From positions 16,985,515 to 17,049,514 of the forward strand of contig NW_022881603.1 in NCBI RefSeq assembly GCF_003369915.1: a DNA stretch of 64,000 nt. Reading direction: 5' to 3'. This document shows positions 54,756 through 64,000 of the stretch, one piece after another. This stretch comes from Drosophila miranda. Its lineage: Eukaryota > Arthropoda > Insecta > Diptera > Drosophilidae. The first letter of the stretch is position 1. Each line of letters starts with the position of its first letter. The notes below the pieces were generated by a model that was not told where the DNA came from, ran no database searches, and was given only the letters and a program-made list of their open reading frames with translations. A program made the position numbers and the translations under genes.

Positions 54756-57700
54756 ATGGGCAGCGTCTGGAAGCGTTTACAGCGCAATTTTAAGCGAGCG
54801 GCAAAGTTCCAGTTCACCGCCTCCTACCACGACCTGCACGTAGAGACCACCGCCAAATGGTAAGTGATGGTATCTACATATGTATATCTATGGTTGGGAT
54901 ACAAGTATTCAGAGCTCTTCTGGACAGCCGAAAATGAGGAATATCTCGTTTTCAAGTGGCCCATAAACCCCTTCACCAAAATGAGTGTGCTTATATACTC
55001 GTACATGACCCCACTTCCTGTTGATATTAAAATTCTTTATGCAAACTCCTCTTTTTAATCATCATTTGCATATATGAACCAATATGTACAGGCATATCAG
55101 CTCAAGGGCCCACATATCTGTATAAATACGGTAATTTTCCGGGAACAAAAAATGTTATTCATTATTTCATTTATACATACATGAATTGTACGAGTATGTA
55201 TAACAAGACCGCGTATGTTCTTAGAATAGATTCGAGTTGAAAGCACTTTCAGATTCCTCAGAAACAAATAATCCATATATTAATTGAATCATCTTTGAAG
55301 GCGGCCATCAAATCTCTCCATTGTGTGGACAAGAAGATCGAGACGCGTGGTAAGTGCACCATTACCATGGGAGCCGGATATGATGAACCCCCTGGTGGGC
55401 AATATATCCTGGCCAGTGCCGGACAATCACACCATATCCGTCACCCTGTTCAAGGATCCCCGCACTCACGAGCTGGAGGATAAGGATTGGACCTTCGTCA
55501 TCGAAGATGTGAGTGAGCAATGGGCGGTAAAACACACACATTACTTATATCTTGTAACAGGTCACGCCCATGGGAAAGAAACGTGTGCTGGCCAGCGCCA
55601 GCATTAATATGCGAAGGTACGCAAGCATCGAATCTACTCAGCAGAGGTTTACATTGAGTCTTAAGGCGGTCTCGAAGAAGATAACCGCAGCCAGCCTAGA
55701 ACTAACCATCAGCTGTGTGTTCCTCCGAGAGGGCAAGGCGACGTGAGTAAACACCGGCAGGGATCCAGAGATCCAGTAAAAATGAACATGTATGTGTGTT
55801 TTGCAGAGATGAGGACATGCAGAGCGTTGTCTCAATGATGTCGGTGAACAACAACTGTGATGTGGCCCCGCTCGACGATCTAGAGGATATACCGGACCTC
55901 GAGAATTTCAGCGAAATCACGGACAATCTATATGATTTCACCCATCAACTGGAGCAGATGACAACGAGCCTCAATGGCTGCATAGATGTGGCCACGCCGC
56001 TAAGTGGTAAGTGCCGTCCGTTCATCCTTTGTATGCACAGACTCTTGATGTTTCGATGTTTTTCTAAATGTACGCAAAATAGATCAGACTAGATTAAGTA
56101 TGTTAATTCTACTTTACTTAGTATATACTAAATATATGCAACTCTTAGCTGTAGATACTATCTGTACAATAATTCCTCATACTCAAACAATGTTTATTTC
56201 CCTTTCTATCCAATTCACACCACTCCACACGTATCTTGAATGATTTACCCCGCAACTCTCGTATTCTTGTGCGTAAATTGTGTAAATGTAAATGAAAATT
56301 TCGTTATTCTTTTGCGTTTATTTTCCGTTTATTACTCTGTGTAGTACCTTCGTTATCTGAAGATCCCACACCATTGGCCGAGTCCTTTAATGAATTGCAT
56401 TTTGAACTAGAAGCCGATGGCGAAAGGGAAACTTCGCATACGCTTGAATTGCCCGCAGCTTCTGCTGCTGCTGTTGAAGAGGGTTCGAAAACGCCCAACG
56501 GATTGCAGCCAGTGGTGGAGAGCACGCCCACCAGGGGCACAGGTGAAATCAGGCAAACGGATCAGCAGAAGACACCGGCAGGCTCACTGGGATACAATCA
56601 CAGTGAGGGATTCGCCAAGGTGATCACGTCCACACCGCTAGAACCAAAGGCAGCCATTGCCAAGGAGAGTGCGAAAGCAAAAAAGGGAAAGGCTCTAAAC
56701 TTCGACGCGAAGGAGGAGTCTCGCCCAGTTGTCGATCTACCGGCTGAGCCCAAGAAGGAGGAGACCGCGAAGAGCGTTAAGAACAACAGCACGGCCACTG
56801 AAGTTGCCCCACCAGAGCAGACCACAAGGAGCAGCATTTCGAATGCGAAACGTGCCGAGCTGCAGCCGCTGAATCTGAATAAGAGCTACGAGACAGTAGC
56901 CCCTGCCCCCGCCCCAACGATTAATGATTCTGTCAAATCGCAGTCGAGTGCAGTGGCCGGTGGAATGAACATCCTAAAGCCTGTGGAGAAGATTGTACTA
57001 AAGGAGAACACACCCGGCCAGGATCTGCTCGAGTGGTGCAAAGAAGTTACCAAAGACTATCCAAATGTAAAGGTTACAAACCTAACGACCAGCTGGCGCA
57101 ACGGCATGGCATTCTGTGCCATCATCCATCATTTTATCCCGGATCTGATGTGAGTGCTCTTTGAGATGCACCAGAGATCGTTCATCTTTCATTATAATCT
57201 TCTATCACTATTGCAGCGACATGACGAAGCTGAGTGCCCACGATGTGGTTGGCAATTGTCGCATTGCCTTCGATGCGGCCGAATCGCTGGGCATACCCCG
57301 TGTCATTGAGCCGCGGGACATGAATCTGCTGACAGTGCCGGACAAGCTGGCTGTCATGACATATCTGCACCAGTTGCGGGCGCACTTTACCGGCAAGCAG
57401 CTGCAAATCGAACAAATCGGTATGTAAACTATTGAAGTTCTTATTAACAATCTATTTCACGGTGTGCCATCTCGCAGGTACAACCTCGGACGAGTCAAGC
57501 TACGTTATTGGCAATTACAAGTCGGAAAATTTGTCGCAGAACCTCAACTTTTCGCATCTGAAGACGCAGCTGTTGCATCAGAATTCCTTCGACGATGACA
57601 TCTTTTCGTTGGACAAAGCCCAGCAGCTATCGCCGCAGAGCAAAAAGGATGTGAAGAACCTTATTCTGTACAACTCAAAGAATATCCTGGGCAAAGTGCT

Positions 57701-60292
57701 GTCGCCCACAAAGGACAAAAACTCGATCAACGCATCGCAGCATGCCTATCAGTCATGCCTGACGCCACCGCCGCCCCAGAGCCAGTTTGTGGAGGACGCC
57801 GATGAAAGCTCATTGAACGCTACGCAGGTGGGGGGCAAGGAGAATGCATCCCTATCGGTGCTGGATGCACACGCGGCCAATGTGAGTAGATGCCAGCAGC
57901 AGAGTAGTAGCTGTAGCTTTTGCAGTGCTTCGTTATGTTGCAGTTTTGAATTGATTTCATGTTGTAGTTAAGCTTTTCGTTTCTGTAAATATGATTTGGT
58001 TTCTTTGTGTTTTTTCTTGCTTTACTTTGGTTTGTTTTATAGCGAATTTTAACGCGCCACAAGGCAATGAGTGAAAAAGCTAAGCTTATGATGGAAAAGT
58101 TAAAGTTTTCCAACGGCAGCGGCGATCGCGGCGATGCGAACGACGTAAGTAGCTTTTGCCAGAGACACAGTCCGCCCGCAGCGCAGCCTATCTCTCAATC
58201 AATTCTCACACAATTATCGGCTTTGTTTGCTTTCGCAGGAGGAGCGAAAGCAGTGGTTGCGGGAGCAGGCACGTCGCCTGATACTGGAGACCCGCACCAA
58301 GACCGGAGGCGGCGGCGGCTCTATCGACAGTCCCACCAGCCCCACGAAGGGCAAGCGCTTTAACTTTTCGCCCGAGCGCACCATCTCGCCCATTCAGAAT
58401 GGCTCCGACGATTTCTACTTCGAGAACCTGAAGAAAATTGACGAGGCGGAGCCAGGCAGTGGGGGAAACAAGATCAGTCCTAGTCATAGATTAAGCAATG
58501 CCCTATCCGGGGGAGTCAACATCAATGGCAGTCCCCTGCAATCGTTCAATGCGATTGTGGACCGCATCTCACAAAAGCACGAGAAGAGGGTAAGGAAAGA
58601 TGGTCCTACAAATTGAGATGTTCGTTTAATTCTCGTCTTCTGTGTTTCTGCAGGGCGAAAAGCTATCCTACATCGAGTCCGAACTGGAGGCACTGGAGCG
58701 GGAGCAGGAGGCCATCGACCAGAAGGCCAGCAGTCTGGAGGCTAAGCTGCGCGCTGTGATGGGCGGCAATCCAAGTAATAATCGAACCAATCGGAACGGG
58801 AACCCGTTCCTTAGGCTAATCCGAAATAGTATTGGTGGTGGTGACTTAATTCGCATCAAGCTGCTAGATTCCGACGATGAGAGCTTGTTCGGTAGTAGAG
58901 CAGCATGCAGGGCGGGCATGGATAAGGGCACCGGTAACGGTACCAGCGATAGCGCCTGTATCTCGGGCGATGAGGTCCAGACCCTGGGCCAGACACGGCC
59001 GCGACCCCGCTCCCATTCCTGTTTTGTCAATGTGAATAAAGACCATCATCCATCGAACAGCCCCAACACCCATGAAAGCCATCAACATCACTTGCGGCCG
59101 CGACCGCATCATGTGCATCATGTCGTGCCCTACAGTCATCTGCTAAGCAGTTCCGCCTCGGGCATGTCCTCCCAGCAGTCCTCCTATGACAATCTACCAG
59201 CGTACAGCGACGATGATGATGCCCTGGCCATGGTAGCCACAAGACATGTGGTCTCCATTCGGCGGCAGCATGATCGCCACAAGCGGCGCCACCATCAACG
59301 GCGCTCCCGCCGCCCCCACTCTCGCGCCCATTGCGGTAAAGTGCCAGCCCGTCCATCCACTAGATTAATTGAGTTCCTAACTGCTTCCGCCATGCGCCGC
59401 TAGAACAGCACTACCCAACCGCCGCCTCAAAACCGCCTGCCGCCGTTTTCGCAGCCTAAACCGCATCGCATCGTTCATACCTTGTACCTTCTGCTGTTTC
59501 CTGTCTGCTCTGTGCTGTTTGTTGTTTGCCGTTTGTTCGTTTTGTGTGTCTTTTGCTTTCCCTATTTAAAAATACCTGCTTCCGATTGTGTCTAACTTCG
59601 TTCGAATAAAGCTCTAAGCTTCAACCGTCTCACTAATTCTCACTAATCACAGAGTCTGCAATCTCTGCAACAGCTTTTAAAACCGCCGAAGGAGTCCTAG
59701 TTCTTAGACTACACTAAACTACAACTAGCATTTTTGAGATTATAGAAACCATACGTGGTACCATGCATGCATTTTAATCCTAACACGTATCGTTACCCAC
59801 AGAAACCGAGGAAACGGAGGAGCAACTGCTATCGCAGTGGTTCACGTTGGTCAACAAAAAGAACGCACTGCTCAGGCGACAGATGCAGTTGAACATACTG
59901 TAAGTGTTATCTATCTATATTTTCCCCGGCACGGATTACTCATGTGTGTTGGTTGTGCCCCCAGCGAACAAGAGAAAGATCTGGAGCGGAAGTTTACAAT
60001 GCTTAATCAGGAACTGCGAGCGGCTCAATCTGTAGAGGACTGGCGCAAGACGGAGGTGCAGCGGGAGAAGGAGCGACTGCTGCTCGAAGAGCTGGTTACG
60101 ATTGTGGACAAGCGGGATCAGCTGGTTCAACATCTGCATAATCAGGAAATTGCGTAAGCCATACTCGTCAGAAACTCGTACTTAAAACCCTCATCATTTA
60201 TTATTTATAGCATTGAAGACGACCATGAGATAGCCAGGGAGCTGGAGCAAGTGGATATCAGCGGTGGGAAGGAAAAATGTGTTCTACAATAG
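54756..60292 (+). CDS. Ehbp1: Ehbp1, EH-domain-binding protein 1 (C2-CH-bMERB, CaaX)
   Basis: Ehbp1 is a Rab effector that ties recycling endosomes to EHD proteins and actin, and in flies supports Notch/Delta trafficking. Thirteen exons fit by phase: 54756-54859, 55301-55508, 55561-55742, 55807-56006, 56345-57149, 57217-57419, 57478-57881, 58043-58144, 58239-58589, 58654-58774, 59803-59899, 59965-60153, 60211-60292; 1,015 residues. Domains: NT-C2 (1-165; [34 protein letters not shown]), a low-complexity region, calponin-homology domain (about 457-560; [13 protein letters not shown]), bMERB coiled coil (about 850-1000), and a C-terminal CaaX box CVLQ for prenylation. No frame or splice defect is seen, unlike its neighbours. 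Confidence 0.93.
58775..59403 (+). CDS. Ehbp1: Alternative C-terminal extension of Ehbp1 (intron read-through exon)
   Basis: If the donor at 58774/58775 (CCAA|GTAATAAT, a mediocre site) is not used, the exon stays open for 209 more codons to TAG 59403. The added tail is His/Arg-rich (VRSS-like and [13 protein letters not shown] stretches) and ends [12 protein letters not shown]. An AATAAA at 59605-59610 follows. This would give a protein of about 1,102 residues without the end of bMERB or the CaaX box. Long openness, codon-like composition and a poly(A) signal support a real alternative 3' end; expression is not known. Confidence 0.55.
59605..59610 (+). other. Ehbp1: Intronic polyadenylation signal in Ehbp1
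   Basis: AATAAA lies about 200 bp after the alternative stop codon, within the 1,028-bp intron 58775-59802. Confidence 0.5.
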
Positions 60293-61455
60293 AAATCGAA
60301 ATTTTACGAAACTTGACTGGAGATTAATACTTATGAGTAGTACACACACGAACCCGAACCCAAACCCTAAAGAAACACACACAATCTTATCTATGTAACT
60401 AGTTAGATATCTATGTATGTTTGTATGTTCAGTGGCACACGATGTGGCTCTGCTCTGTGGTTCGCTGTCGAGGCGATCGCTTGACCGAATCGAATCACAA
60501 ATATGGACCGGACCATACATGGCCCTAGAAAATGGCTATAAAACAAAGCGTACTGTGGCACTACGAAATTGCGTTTGTATTTAAGTAAAGAGTTCAATAA
60601 TAAAATGATCAAAACGTCCGTTAGCAAACTAAGTATAACTCAAACACTGAACAGAAAGAAGGAAAATACCCTAAAATGCAACAAGCACTACACTACATTG
60701 GAAATCAGTGGAAAAATAACGAACAAATATTCGTTTGAGATTCATTTGTAGTTCAAACGTAATTTCAAATCATTCATTTTGTTATTCTATTTATTTCCTG
60801 TTTGGTGGTTGTTTGTGCCATCCCGACGACAACATCTGACGATCGATCATCATTCATAACATGAACGCTAGACGGAAGGAAAGAGAGGAGAGGAGAGGCA
60901 ATTTTTACTGTAGCATTTACCCCCCAATTTACAAGAAACGCTTCATCCAAAAATATACATATGCAAACACCTACACCTACATAAAAATATATATATATAT
61001 GCTCTAAGTTTAAGGCAAAGGCAAAGCGCTTTAATAATAATTTAAAGGTGGCTTATATACTTATATTATATACTACCCTACGTTGGCTGGCCACCTCCCA
61101 AGCAAATGTATGTAAAATATAAAGAACTGTTCAAGCCGAAGGAACCGAACTACTAGCTAATAAAGAATAGACAACGCGCCGATGTTGTACGAAACAAACC
61201 TAAACAAAAAACATTTCTGAATAAATATGCGTGTGCGTGCTGTTGATTTTGTCAGTATTATATATAATTTATTTAAATAGATTTGAGAGCCGAATGATGA
61301 GTCAAATCGAATATTGATTGCCAGTCAAAAAAAAGTCTATTCGATTAACAATTTTTGTAGAAAAAACTTTGTCTAATACAAGGTATGATATGCAGCAGTT
61401 GGTATTTATAGTTATTAAAATTTTTTTTTAATGTTAACAAATATTTTATTAGATA
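60293..61455 (+). other. Ehbp1 3' UTR and convergent gene end
   Basis: Several AATAAA signals follow the stop (for example about 61159 and 61221). It has AT-rich and (TA)n sequence at about 60.99 kb. On the minus strand, AATAAA near 61446 could be the poly(A) signal of the convergent 5-phosphatase gene, now separated from it by the Tc1-like insertion. Confidence 0.5.
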
Positions 61456-63079
61456 CACTACTGGCCAAAAAAATAAGTACATCGGCGTCGTGCTAGTTTG
61501 TTATGGAATAGCTCGAATGTTTGTAAATGTATTGATGCCAATTGTTTATATTCGGAAAGGTTACAGTCTTGCCAATTATTTAAATCAAAAATTAAAGTGG
61601 GGAACCATCTTAGTAAAATTCTATGCATACATTTTTGCTGAATGGGCATTTTTGGTCTGGCCAAAATAATAAGTACACTGGTGTTATTTATAAATTTTGA
61701 AGGATTAGATAAGGATTTGGTCAAAGGATTGTTGGTTTTTATTGAGTTCTTTCATATTTAAAGACATGAGAGTTTAAAAAAATTCTTTAGTTAGGCCCTA
61801 CTCCTGAAGAAAAGAAGTTTTCCATAAGTCTTCAAAAAGAAAGGAAAATTCTCCGGGAAATTGCGAAAAGTCTTGGACGCTCGGAATTTTTTGTTCAGAA
61901 TGCTTTAATATCTAAAGTGGTTATTGAAAATCGAGGATGGAAGAAGAAATCTTTACAAACAACGGACACCCGCATAATCAGTCTTGCAAAAAAGGATCAG
62001 TTCATGTCTTCCAAGGCCATATCCGCTCAAATTGGCAAAGAAAAATCAGGTCTGATGGTTCGTCGGAGACTTCAATATATAGACCTAACAGGACGTATAG
62101 TCCGAAAAGTTCCCTTACTCCGAGTAAAAATTTTGAAGATGATGCAAAAAGTCGTTGAAAATCATTTGGCATGGTCTGGGTCAGATGGGTCTTAGAAGTG
62201 GAATAATATATTATTGAGAGATGAAACAAAAATAAATCTTTTTGATAATGACTCCAAAAGATGTATACAACGACCCAAAGGCAAAGAATTCGACTTCCGG
62301 TACACAAAGAAAATGGTTAAGAACGGAGACCGATGTATAGGTATCTGAGGCCATTTTTCTTGGCATGACGTTGAGCCGGTACATCGCATAACTGATCATG
62401 TGATCCAATTCGGGTATAAAAACATATTGACAGTCATTATACAACCTTGAGCTGAGGAAAACATGCCCTTAAGATGGGTGTTTCTAACGGAAAATTACCC
62501 AAAGCACACCTCAAAGGTGGTGAAGGCTTGGTTTACGGGAAAAAATGTAAACGTTATGGCTTGGCTAAGTCAGTTTCCTGACTTAAACCCATTTTAAAAC
62601 CTTTGGGGTGACTTAAAACGTCGAATTGGTACAAATTCTTTTCGAAAAGAAAAAGAATTGTGGAGAATTTGTGCAAAAAACGTGGTATGAGATTCCAGTG
62701 GAGACTTGCCGCAAACTTATTGCTAGTATGCCAGAAGAATGGCCAAAATCATCCAAAATAAGTGTGGCTATATAGGATACTATTAAAAGATTATAAATTA
62801 TAAGAAAAAAGTGTAAAAAATTTGAAACGCTTTTAGTTTTTCGCTTTGGAAAATTGCTGTACTTATTATTTTGGCCAGCCCTTATTTGTGATTTTAAGGT
62901 TTAATCGATCATAAAATATATATTTGAAATGAAAAATGCTTATGATAAACATTTTTATAGTCTATTGTAGGTTAGAAAACTAAAAGTAATTTTGATTTTT
63001 TAATTATGTTTATTAGAAAAGTTTTATAGGAGATGAAAGAAAGCGTATAAGCGTGTACTTATTATTTTGGCCAGTAGTG
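61456..63079 (+). mobile_element. Dead Tc1-like DNA transposon
   Basis: Inverted ends CACTACTGGCC and GGCCAGTAGTG are flanked by TA on each side (61454-61455 and 63080-63081), as for Tc1/mariner elements. A further ATAATAAGTACACTGG-like subterminal repeat lies at about 61.66 kb. The element is 1,624 bp, the usual Tc1 size. Confidence 0.85.
61795..62775 (+). pseudogene. Tc1-like transposase pseudogene
   Basis: The helix-turn-helix part (ILREIAKSLGRSEFFVQNAL at 61.84 kb; a second one near 61.98-62.09 kb) and DDE-region remnants can be followed: LRDETKINLF (62.22 kb), PLRWVFL (62.46 kb) and SQFPDLNPF then NLWGDLKRRI (62.58 kb). Stops at about 62195, 62346 and later, and frame changes, make it nonfunctional. 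Confidence 0.75.
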
Positions 63080-63662
63080 TATATACTATATAAATTGCAC
63101 TTGGAGTTTGAGGTGCCGGCATGGTTCATTTCATGCAACTCCTCGTCGGTCTGATTAGCAGTCTCTACTTTGTAGTTGAATGTCGCAGATACGGGCTTGT
63201 GGTCGGAGAGCGTATACTCCATATTCGACTGATAAGACAGCTGGGTGGCGCTCAGAGTAACGGCCGGATAAATGTTGCACTGCACGCGATGCAGGATCCT
63301 ATCACACCAGGCCGGACGCCGCTTCAGGTCGTAGTCATTGGTGCCCTCAATGAACTACAAGAAAATACCATTTTATTATGTCAGATAAGGGAAATTAAAT
63401 TGTGTTTTCAATCACCTTAAAAGTGGGCGCAAGTTTGGGGGCCAGCTCCTCCAGCAAGCTAAAGGCATTCCCCGTCTCCCTCAGCAGGTTCAACTGGTCC
63501 TGCTTGAGCAGCTCGTCATAGCGCATACCCTCTGCGGCGGTCCTCACGTCCCATGCACTGCTGTCGCCGGAGAGTCGGAGGTTGAGGTCACCAAACCAGA
63601 AGACAAAATCGTGGTCAAAGATCCGACGGTAGCCCGAGGCTTGGTACTTGTGGTTGTCCACT
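63080..63662 (-). pseudogene. Inositol polyphosphate 5-phosphatase gene fragment, cut by transposons on both sides
   Basis: Two exons survive: 63662-63417 (with a boundary donor AAG|GTGATT) and 63354 downward. Catalytic-domain motifs are FVFWFGDLNLRLSG, KRRPAWCDRIL and SDHKPVSATF, diagnostic of type II 5-phosphatases (INPP5K/SKIP-like), which remove the 5-phosphate from phosphoinositides such as PI(4,5)P2 and PIP3. At 63663 the coding sequence stops at the first base of a long LTR, within the catalytic domain. At the other end the frame reads into the Tc1-like terminal repeat. The N-terminal half would lie beyond the window. Confidence 0.85.
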
Positions 63663-64000
63663 TGTTCCAGTCCCACCTGAACGATAGGTGGCCAGGGCTG
63701 AGGGCGACGCGCCATCTAGCGGAAGTCCAGGGAGGCTCGATGGTGTATGAGGACATCGGGGGGAGCTGGAGCCGTCACTGGGGATATAAGGAAGAGAATA
63801 GGATTAGTTATATGTATTAGTAAGGGAAAAAGGGATAAATAGGAGTGAAAATATTAGAAAACGTGGATTGGATTATAGAAATCGTGGAGCGTGGACGGAG
63901 TAACGTCGAAATTGGACATTTTGTGCTTAAAACAGAAAGTTTGAAGTGAGTACAGAAAAGGCGGGCGATAAAATAGGTTGTAATGCAGAAAATTTTACAA
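63663..64000 (+). mobile_element. Third copy of the Osvaldo-like LTR, running off the window
   Basis: It begins TGTTCCAG and follows 20222 onward with few differences, including the GTAATGCAGAAAATTTTAC segment that is altered in the left LTR at 12.67 kb. Whether it is a solo LTR or part of a full element cannot be seen. It is inserted in the 5-phosphatase coding exon. Confidence 0.85.

Noticed and set aside
1..64000. tRNA, rRNA or snRNA genes
   Set aside because: I looked for A/B-box and rRNA-like segments and saw only tRNA-complementary primer sites of retroelements.

Overview
The window is Drosophila nuclear DNA, most likely from the obscura group. The evidence is short introns with clear GT-AG borders, insect genes with recognisable orthologues, motif 1 / motif 6 type core promoters, three copies of a DINE-1-like (ISY/SGM-type) Helitron, and gypsy-superfamily retroelements. 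The gene order RhoGEF2, Dark, PAIP1 homologue, Ehbp1 belongs to Muller element C (D. melanogaster chromosome arm 2R, about 53E-F; from memory, not searched).

Layout. 1-11164: an old, broken errantivirus-type LTR element on the minus strand, split by a very young complete LTR element (4886-10318, two 293-bp LTRs that differ at one base, GTGT target duplication). 11473-12552: DINE-1-like copy. 12673-21852: a degenerate Osvaldo/Ulysses-like LTR element on the plus strand with long, unequal LTRs. 22453-37450: RhoGEF2 (minus, 22 coding exons), with three small MIC13/QIL1-like genes nested on the plus strand in one intron (33.3-34.9 kb) and a DINE-1-like copy in another. 37865-39786: a 5'-truncated R1-clade LINE in the RhoGEF2 5' region. 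42739-47664: Dark, the fly Apaf-1 (minus). 50004-51814: PAIP1 homologue (plus). 52171-53271: DINE-1-like copy. 54756-60292: Ehbp1 (plus, 13 exons). 61456-63079: dead Tc1-like transposon. 63080-63662: fragment of an inositol polyphosphate 5-phosphatase gene (minus), cut by another copy of the long LTR at 63663.

The host genes are unrelated housekeeping, signalling and apoptosis genes, not a pathway cluster. The striking pattern is decay in an otherwise well-spliced gene block. RhoGEF2 has a 1-nt insertion in its PH exon. Dark has a GGAC tandem duplication that throws an NB-ARC exon out of frame. The PAIP1 homologue has an in-frame TAG before its MIF4G domain. A MIC13-like gene changes frame twice. 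The 5-phosphatase gene is interrupted by transposons. Only Ehbp1 looks fully intact. With the dense nested transposons on Muller C, this is what a non-recombining neo-sex chromosome such as the D. miranda neo-Y would look like; that is inference, and assembly error must be excluded.
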